Below are positions 57,101-64,000 of a stretch of 64,000 bases of DNA, piece after piece (the first letter of the stretch is position 1; every line of letters starts with the position of its first letter). Below the pieces are notes generated by a model. That model did no database searches, was not told where the DNA came from, and was given only the letters and a program-made list of their open reading frames with translations. A program made the translations under genes and the position numbers. The stretch comes from Channa striata. Lineage: Eukaryota; Chordata; Actinopteri; Anabantiformes; Channidae. The DNA is taken from positions 124,001 through 188,000 of the forward strand of contig CM065182.1 of NCBI GenBank assembly GCA_033026295.1, given 5' to 3'.

Positions 57101-60100
57101 AATTTGTGCTTGATTGTTCAAACCATCCCCACCTCCTTTAGTGCACGCTCCAAGCAGGTTCACAATGTTGTCATGGTAACCAAGATGGCTGAGGATCTTC
57201 AGCTCGGACATCAGAGCCTGACGTTCTTCTGAGTGAGCGCTCGCTGTGCAGCAACATGTCAGGTTATCACCATGACAACATATCATACATAGTATAATGA
57301 TTATGATGATGAAGGTTTGTTGACTCACGTTTTAGCATTTTCACTGCAACTCTGGTAACATTGTTGTCTGTTCCCAGGCCATATGCCGTCGCCTCAACGA
57401 CCTTCCCAAATGCCCCCGAACCCAAAACTGCACCTGGTATTCAGAGATGTCAAAGGTCAAGCGCTAGACCACAGAAGTCTTTCAGACTTTAAACACCTGA
57501 TTGTAGCATTTTAAAGTCATATGTTCTCAGAAGAAATGTACAATATTCTAACTTTTCATAAAATTTAAATTTTAAAATTTAAAATCTTTGCTTCCACAAT
57601 TCCAGCTTATAGTTTGAATTTTCCAACTTGGATCTTCAAAATTCATTAAAAATAAGTTTCTTTTTTTAAATTTTGATGTGTCATTAAAATGCCATTGTGT
57701 GATTAAGAAGAAAAGGATGACAATGTTTAAGCATCATCGTTGTCCATGGTTATTTTATGGGAGTGTCTTTGTACCTAGGCGAAGTTTGTCTCGGGGAAAC
57801 TCCCACTTCTGGTTGTATGGCAGCTGGGTGGGGTCAAGAAATGTGTAGTTGTTTCCATCAGTGCTCTCAATGATCTTCCAGCGGATCTCGTATTTTGGTT
57901 TCTGAGAGGAAATGAGCAGAGGAAACCTACCGTAAATTCTGGACTATAGAGCGCACCTAAGTTTAAGCCGCACCCGCTAAAATTTGAAAGAAATATATAT
58001 TTTGTCACATATAAACCGCATCGGACTATAAGCCGCCAATATCCAGGCTGAAAAATAATATCTGTTGTATGCGCTCCTACTCATTGTTCACAGTAGGCAT
58101 GAAGATGTTCTGTGCGCTGTTTTACCGGCATTACGGTAAAGAGTGCGTTTACGTTTATGTGTGGCTGGTATAACACATGTCGAATGTACAGAGCCGACAA
58201 AAACGTCCTTGTTATAAATAAACGGCTTGTTCCATAGCCAAAGGAGAAGACGTGTCTTATTCTTCACGAATTACGCAGGAGTTGCTGCGCTCAACAAAAG
58301 ATTTTGTACCATAAGTGTTTATTCATACACCTGAACCTGAATGGTGCCTGTAACACGGCAGTAAAAGTGCTGATCACACAAACAGAAAAGTCATGGTTTT
58401 ATTAATCTTCCTCCTGTGCACTAAAACCAAGTTGCTTTATTTTTCTTCCTCCTGCGAACTGAAACCACTGAACACCAAACCACTGTCGCTTTTTCTTCCT
58501 GCGCACTGTTAAAGCGCAACTATTAAAGTCGCTTCATTCTCCCGTGCACTGAAACCACAAATCGCTATTCATCTTCGTCCTGAGCATTGAAACCACTGTC
58601 ACACTCGATTTCCTTCACGGATAGCCAGATCGATGGCTTCAAATTAAAAGCTGCATCACAGGAATTTCTTCGCGTGTTTTCCATTATGAGGGGGTGAGGG
58701 TGTAAAAATATTACCGCATTTTGCTGTTGTGCGTCTTGGGTTGCATGCGCTAAGAATAAAAACTGGCGCTTTTTTGTTTGCACTGACTTCCATCTACAGC
58801 GCCCATCTGAGGGCTGCAGAAAAATTCATAGAAAAGCCGCATCTCTGTTAAAGCCGCATGGTTCAAAACGTCGGAAAAAAGTAGCGGCTTATGGTCCGGA
58901 AAATACGGTATTCATGAAGATAACAGTGAGTGAATAAATTTAACATGTCACAGACATCACAGAGGGAATTTGGTCATCATAAAACTCGTCTGTATGTATT
59001 ATAATGTATTATAATATTACTATGTATTATAGTTTCCAGAATCCTGTTACACAAAAGGTTAAATATGTGTGGAGATTATAGTATACTGTTTCCTTTGTTT
59101 TCCATCTCTTCAGAAGTTTATGTATTAAATACTCATTAAGAATAAAAAAGTTAAATGTTTGACGTTTGAATGATGTATGAAAGGCTATGTCTCCCTTCTC
59201 ACTTTAATGCTAGGAACCACAAGTAGGCCTGCAGTCAGAGAGCAAAGTGATCTACTGAGACGAGACGAACTATGAGGTATTTCAGCAGTGATAGAGCTTT
59301 ACCACTAAGGGCTTTGTATGTAAGGAGCAGGGTTGGGAATTCTGACACTCTCACTAGTGCTGTTTCGGTACAGTGATAAACTCACTGGAAATCAAGAGTT
59401 TCTGAGTAGAAATCTGATTACAGATTATATTGATCAATTATAATGTGATTTGTCTGGTTTGGTAAAATATCTTTCAGAAGCCTAGTCAGAACTCAGTGTA
59501 AGAGACATTTTATGGTTTAGATGAAGCAGTTGAAGTTACCTCTGTGAAAACTATGAGGCAGAAGAAGTCTAAGAGGGATTGGGGTGAAACTGATGATTCT
59601 GGAGCTTTTGTACGTGGGGATTTAACTTTGATAATCATGGGGAGGATCTGTTGAATTTTTTCTTTAATAGACACAATTTTATTTGTAAAGAAGGTCATGG
59701 AGTCAGTGCCACTGAGACTTAAGGAAATACTAGGCTCAACAGAACTATGTTTCATAGTCAGTCTGCTACACTGCTAAAAATAAGTTGTTTTCCTCTATTA
59801 AAAATTATATCCTGTTCTGGGGCTTTTTAAAACTACTGTACTGTTAAAATATCTTTTCAGACTAAGTGGGTTTCTTCTCTGTAGTTTCTAGGTTTTTGAC
59901 ACCAGCTTTAAGCTGCGGCTTTATGAACTGTACCAGTGACTTAACCTCCAATGATTGTGATGGCCTTGTTCTCTACATCCATTAGTTTATCTTTGTGTAC
60001 TGCAAATTGTGGCCAAGCAGTGAAAATTAAAAGTTAAGGTTTGATCATTTCATCTTTGTCTATAGCACCCACTATGGCGAACGACGACGTGAATTCCTCT

Positions 60101-62892
60101 CGGCACAATTGACTTATTTGTGTTATTGTGTAAAGATTTACTTTAAACGTACAGTGCACAGCAGAGAGGTACCGGTGACCATGGAAAGTACTCCAAACAC
60201 ATCACTTATGGTTTCACCAGCAGAGGTGTGTAAGAAAACCACCTGGCCCAGATAACATTCCTGGGCATGCACTCAAAGTGTGCTCATCACAGCTGGCAGA
60301 TGTGATGAGCAGACATCTACAACCTGTCTCTAGCACAGGGTATTGTGCCCGCTTGCTTTAAATCCACCACTGTCATACCTATTGCCGAAGAGAGGGGGTA
60401 GACCTGGTGACCCGGTGCCGTGACAATAATCTCTCCGTGATGTGGACAAGACCAAGGAAATGATTATTGATCTGAGGAGAATGGACTGAAATGCACGCAC
60501 CAATTTACATCGGCGAGACAGAGGTGGGGGGAGTCAAACTTCACAAAAGCGAAATGGACCTCATTGCTAACAACATTCATCGTAGAAAAACTAAATCTTT
60601 TCCTTTTATAAATTAATCAGTCAGGTCATCAGTGCTTAGAACACTACTACTAGTGTGACTGTAATTATTTTTTTTGTGCTCATTGCATGTTCTATAAGAG
60701 CCCAATAAAAACTGCAGTTACTCGGGATATAAATGCTGTAAATGTTTTAAAATACGGAGGCCCCTAAGGACAAAGCACATACAAATAGAAAAGTATAAAT
60801 AAAACAAAATAAATAATTGGTGGTTAGTAAATGTAGGTTCCAGAACCTCATCCTGACACACGTATTGTCCACTTTGTAAATACAGAACGAAAAAATAAAA
60901 AATAACAATATATTTCCAAAGAAATCCCTGAACTTTGGCCAGCCAATTCCACAGGTCCACAAAGCATCAATATAAAACTACAACACAGTCATAAAACTGT
61001 GCTGCTCCACCCTCCACCTGCCACCATTTTAGCCACACCCCTTTCTCCATGTTCGTAAACTCTGTCAAGGTGACCACACTGCTAGATAAAATGCATGTTT
61101 GCTACCAAACACATTGCAAAAAAGAATCATATATACCTATAAAACCATGCAAAGTGCTCCGGACGAACTACAACTTAAACAAATAATGAGTCTGTATAGA
61201 ACTATATGATGTGTAACACAACCTTCAACTTTGGCTCCCACAGTAAACAAACCTGTTTCCACTTGTAAGAGACGATCAATAGGAGCAGAAGTAGGACAGC
61301 TGCAGCACTAAAAGCACCGATCAGAGCCGGACTGAACAATGTTGGAGGTTCTCCAACAAAACCTAAAGCCAGTGCCAGAGGGGGCAAAAGTACACAGACT
61401 TAAAACTGTAGTAAAAACACTTGTGAAGGTATTTAGTTATTGTACACAAATAAACACAACTTGTTTATACTCTGAAACTTACGCGGGTTGAAAACGTCAC
61501 GTGACTCCCCGATCTTATTGTAGGACACACACTCGACAGTGAGATCATAACCCGGTGAGAAAGAAAGGTGTCTCTTCACCTCCTCTTCCTCTGAGGTCTC
61601 ATTAGCTGATGCCATGCCATAGGTGGACACATCTGCACATCTGTAGAGGATTAGAATGTGTTTTTTTATTCAATTCAATTAAACCCCAATTTACAACAAA
61701 GTAATCTCGAAGCACTTTACATAATAAAATCCAGACTACAGACAGACAGAAAGCTCTGCCGCCCACCCTGAACCAGGTTCAGGCAAACATTGGGCGGGTT
61801 GGTAGGACCAGTAGCTCTTGTGCACTGGAAGACACACAGCTCCAAAGCCAGAGACAGCTTTATCCTTACCCTTTTTAAAGTCTCATTTTATCTCATTTTC
61901 TTCTTAGTATGTCAATTTCTTTCACTGTAGTTTTCGTCTTCACCAATTTCACTTATTTGCTAATTGTGTTAACTTTTGCAAAATTTGAAAAAAAAAATAT
62001 ATGCACTTTTCTCCTTCATTTTAATGTGTATTTTTTTCAGTGAATTTCAGTGAATCCAGACAGATTCAAAAGGGAAAGAGAATATTACTGCATTACTGTG
62101 GTAAATATACAGTACATACTGAAAATGAAAGTGACCAACACATTTTTCAGCCAGTTGTTGACCTCTGCTGGGTTGTACCTCCCCTCTTGTTCTCCTAATC
62201 ACATGTTATTCACATGAGTATATAGTTAAACTTTGGGTTTAACCAGTCTGTCTGCCCTGTTCTGTTATCTGACTTTGGTTCTGGATCTGGCCGAGTGTCT
62301 TACCTGCTTCATAACAAAACCACAGGATATTTCTCATCCCGTTTCTATAGCTGTTCTCTAGCTGTTAAAAGCTGGTTGTAGTTGTGGTTTTTGTTCTTGT
62401 TTTGTGTAAATATCACAAAGCTACTGCTTTGACAAAGCTTTCTGTGATGGTGATATGAGAGTACATTTTGAACCAACGTTAAACGTGGATGGAATTTCTG
62501 TGCAACCTCTAGGTGGTTAGTTCCTGGATATGTTGGTACATACGTGTTCTGAACCCCAGTGCAGGTGGACCAGTAGACTGTGGGTGTTGGATATCCAGAA
62601 CTGCTGCAGGTCAGAGTGTCATTCTCCACGGTGATCACAGCACTCGGAGAACCTGAAGGAACATGGTTTATTTAAACTTTTAAATCTGAGGTGGAAACTG
62701 TGGTGCAAACAGAATCAGAAAATCTAATCAGAAGAAAGAAAGAAGAAAGTGACTGGGAAGATGAAGAGTTTCCTACGGTAGATTCTGAGGTCAATGTTCT
62801 GTGAGCCGCTGAAGAACAAGTTTGAGAAATTAAATGAATATTGTCCCCGATCCTTCCAATGAAGCCTCCGCAGTAGCAGGCTTGCCTCCGTC
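54115..62892 (-). CDS. csf1r: Macrophage colony-stimulating factor 1 receptor (Csf1r), 3' 15 exons, partial
   Basis: Exons in transcript order: 62892-62777, 62652-62544 and 61640-61483 (Ig D4-D5), 61362-61253 (transmembrane), 57901-57775 (juxtamembrane), 57433-57329, 57243-57133, 56716-56563, 56029-55956, 55867-55779, 55696-55574, 55124-55013, 54747-54648, 54577-54451, 54354-54115. Phases agree throughout. Seen in order are SSSGYPTPTVYW, the span AAAVLLLLLLIVSYKWKQ, juxtamembrane NNYTFLDPTQLPYN and the P-loop GSGAFG with VAVKMLK. ITEYCCHGDLLNFLR leads into a kinase insert holding YKNM and YQEM (YxxM, a PI3K-type site). IHRDVAARN, DFGLARD and SYIVQGN follow. The tail is acidic and ends NIYQLS. 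Class III receptor kinases of this type bind CSF1/IL34 and drive macrophages, microglia, osteoclasts and fish yellow pigment cells (family knowledge). csf1ra versus csf1rb cannot be decided here. Signal peptide and D1-D3 lie beyond the window. Confidence 0.95.
54301..54327 (-). repeat. csf1r: In-frame GAA microsatellite in the csf1r tail
   Basis: Eight TTC units plus TTT on the plus strand encode Lys and an eight-residue Glu run (KEEEEEEEEG) in the last coding exon. It widens an already acidic cytoplasmic tail. Confidence 0.95.
55127..55198 (-). repeat. csf1r: Triplicated 24-bp tract at a csf1r splice acceptor
   Basis: Three tandem 24-bp units (plus strand 'gtcaaaataaaacacgcagg' + 'aaat' or variant) abut the exon 55124-55013. 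On the transcript strand each unit is pyrimidine/T-rich and ends TTTTGAC. Only the exon-proximal unit is followed by AG, so it supplies the working acceptor. Confidence 0.9.
55240..55405. repeat. Dispersed repeat in a csf1r intron
   Basis: 'ctggtcccgggactggcacc', 'cttgggggctagccaaggc' and 'aacactctaccactgagcaa' are GC-rich compared with the flanks. The last phrase resembles an antisense tRNA-like SINE head (gctcagtggtagag). It is intronic, between exons 55696-55574 and 55124-55013. Confidence 0.5.
57930..58908. mobile_element. 979-bp TA-flanked non-autonomous DNA transposon (MITE)
   Basis: Terminal inverted repeats are 'ccgtaaattctggactatag' on the left and the complement of 'ctatggtccggaaaatacgg'-type sequence on the right (gcggcttatggtccggaaaa, tacgg). 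The flanks are TA (57928-57929 and 58909-58910). Subterminal 'gccgc'-rich repeats (aagccgcacc; ataagccgcc; aaagccgcatc; taaagccgcatgg) recur at both ends. The middle (58400-58600) holds about five diverged copies of a 45-50 bp unit with 'cttcctcctgygcactgaaa'. No transposase frame is present. The TA flanks and TIR type suggest mobilisation by a Tc1/mariner-superfamily transposase (inference). Confidence 0.85.
59180..59760 (-). mobile_element. L2-like LINE remnants in csf1r intron
   Basis: Reverse-complemented, 59210-59340 corresponds to the ORF2 end/3' UTR region ('ggaaccacaagtaggcctgc', compare 'ggaaccacaagtagtcctgc' at 12740). 59510-59755 gives a short frame with SLSGTDSMTFFTNKIVSIKEKI, a linker block seen before the RT in fish L2 ORF2. 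It is discontinuous and dead. Confidence 0.55.
60195..60560 (+). mobile_element. Rex1-like LINE reverse-transcriptase remnant
   Basis: A frame reading RKTTGPDNIPGHALKVC followed by SSQLADVMSRHLQ matches the start of the RT domain in Rex1/CR1-type elements (GPDGI.G..LK.CA.QL). Beyond a gap come KTKEMIIDLRR-like and GETEVGGVKL-like words from further along the same domain. It is heavily deleted. It lies in the 3.35 kb intron between the transmembrane and juxtamembrane exons of csf1r. Confidence 0.6.
61668..61860 (-). mobile_element. L2-clade LINE 3' end, antisense
   Basis: 'tattcaattcaattaaaccc' and 'aatctcgaagcactttacat' followed by 'ctgccgcccaccctgaacc' and 'ggtaggaccagtagctc' is the antisense L2 3' module. 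It carries internal deletions and lies in a csf1r intron 28 nt upstream of the exon starting at 61640. Confidence 0.8.
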
Positions 62893-62955
62893 CTGCAACA
62901 TGAAAACCAAACTGAATCCTAAGTCAGCTGAAACAGGAAAAATGCTACCTTAATA

Positions 62956-63535
62956 AAGGTTCAAAACCTTCCTCTTTGATAAAGCTTATAGTTGGTTATA
63001 TTCATGCTGCTATAGGCTTAAACTGCTGGGGGACTCTACACTGAGCCACTTTCTTTTTCTCTTCATTCTCTCCTCTCACCCCACTTCTATAATGTCACCA
63101 CTGTATGACATTAACTCTGTTTCTTCTTTGTCCCTTAGTCGTCTTTCTCCCTCTCTGTCCCCCTCTCTCTGTCCCTGTCTTCAGGTGTCCCTGGATTTGG
63201 CAATGTGTGCCCTCCAGTGCCCAGCTACTGTTCCTACTAACCTGCCCAATGTTTTGTCGTTGCTTTTGTTGCTCTGTTCTTTTCTCTCTCCACTTTCCAC
63301 TCAGCCCAGCCGGTCAAGGCAGATGGCCGCCCACCCTGAGCCTGGTTCTGCTGGAGGTTTCCTCCGGTAAAGGGAGTTTTTCCTCTCCACTGTTGCCTAT
63401 GGCTTGCTCAAGGGGGATTTGTTGGGTTTTCTCTAAATGTTTGTATAGTCTTGACTTTCTTATGTAAAGTGCCTTGAGATGACCTTGTTGTAAATTGGCG
63501 CTAAATAAATAAATTTGAATTGAATTGAATTGATT
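62956..63535 (+). mobile_element. L2-clade LINE 3' end, sense copy
   Basis: It runs from 'aaggttcaaaaccttcctct' through 'ctgctataggcttaaactgc', 'tcagcccagccggtcaagg' and 'gccttgagatgaccttg' to a TTGAATTGAATTGAATTG tail. It is the cleanest L2 3' end in the window. It lies in a csf1r intron, antisense to the gene. Confidence 0.9.
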
Positions 63536-63539
63536 GGGG

Positions 63540-64000
63540 AACAGACACAGTCTCTATAGGAATGTGGGAGTTGTGGGGGGGTGACAGCGATAAGGATACT
63601 GCAGAGAGGCGTGTAGGACTGGATCTCTTCATCCTAGGCTCAACTCTGGACTGTCAATCTTTTGGTTGTCTAATAAAATCAGCCATATTTTTTGATAAGA
63701 CAGAGGCACCATCGAAAGTAGGATGGATGCCATATCTCCTAATCAGCCTAGGTTTTCCCCAAAACGTTTCCAATTGTCTGTGTAGGCCACATCGTTTGCT
63801 GTACATCACCTAGACAGCCAGCGGTTGAGTGACGACATGCGGCTATACATGTCGTCACTGATCAGATTTGGCAGGGGTCCAGAGAAAACTACAGCGTCCG
63901 ACATCGTCTTTGTCACACACCGATTCAATATTCGTTTTAGTGACCTCCGATTTGTGTAATCGGGTGTCATTTGTTCCTGCATGATAGGAACAAAGGGTGT
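63540..64000 (-). mobile_element. L2-clade LINE ORF1 fragment, antisense, runs off the window
   Basis: Reverse-complemented, 63640-63560 matches the ORF1 end of the L2 copy at 26770-26870 ('catgcctctctgcagtatcc'-type sequence). Further upstream it reads LISDDMYSRMSSLNRWLSR, then a DNWKRFGENLG-like block. I take these as the C-terminal part of the esterase-like (SGNH) ORF1 protein of fish L2/CR1 LINEs. Stops interrupt it. Confidence 0.6.

Overview
The window is vertebrate nuclear DNA from a teleost fish, probably a percomorph. It holds six split protein genes with GT/AG introns. Most other recognisable sequence is fish-type mobile DNA: L2/CR1, Rex1-like and RTE LINEs, tRNA-derived SINEs, Tc1 and other TA-flanked DNA elements, and a dead Ty3/gypsy element. 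The species cannot be fixed from sequence alone. No operon, CRISPR array or prokaryotic feature is present.

Layout: ttc1 (+, about 2.4-5.3 kb) lies tail-to-tail with pfdn1 (-, 5.65-15.3 kb), whose large introns hold opposed LINE fragments. A gene-poor stretch (15.3-20.3 kb) has LINE remnants and one orphan promoter/first-exon candidate. pwwp2a (-, coding 21.8-31.7 kb) has two coding exons around a 7.2 kb intron holding an L2 LINE. A renal-type organic anion transporter, slc22a6-like (-, coding 33.8-39.9 kb), has 15 coding exons. dck (-, coding 42.8-44.9 kb) has eight coding exons. A retroelement graveyard fills 46.6-53.1 kb. The last gene is the 3' part of csf1r (-, 54.1-62.9 kb): Ig domains D4-D5, the transmembrane segment, the split tyrosine kinase and the tail. 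Its 5' exons lie beyond the window.

The genes are unrelated housekeeping or tissue genes and do not form one pathway: a TPR co-chaperone, a prefoldin subunit, a chromatin reader, a drug/anion antiporter, a nucleoside salvage kinase and a macrophage/pigment-cell growth-factor receptor. ttc1-pwwp2a, pfdn1 and csf1r all have human counterparts on 5q31-q33, so part of an old linkage group is kept.

I found no convincing undescribed biological system. The points most worth a second look are the architecture around csf1r splice sites (a TA-flanked MITE 28 nt from an acceptor, a triplicated 24-bp acceptor tract and a GC-AG intron on the same exon), five apparent extra introns in slc22a6-like, a transporter intron made almost wholly of a CCAAT-containing minisatellite, an unassigned TATA/first-exon unit at 17.4-17.6 kb, and a perfect NRF1 palindrome beside the pfdn1 start codon.
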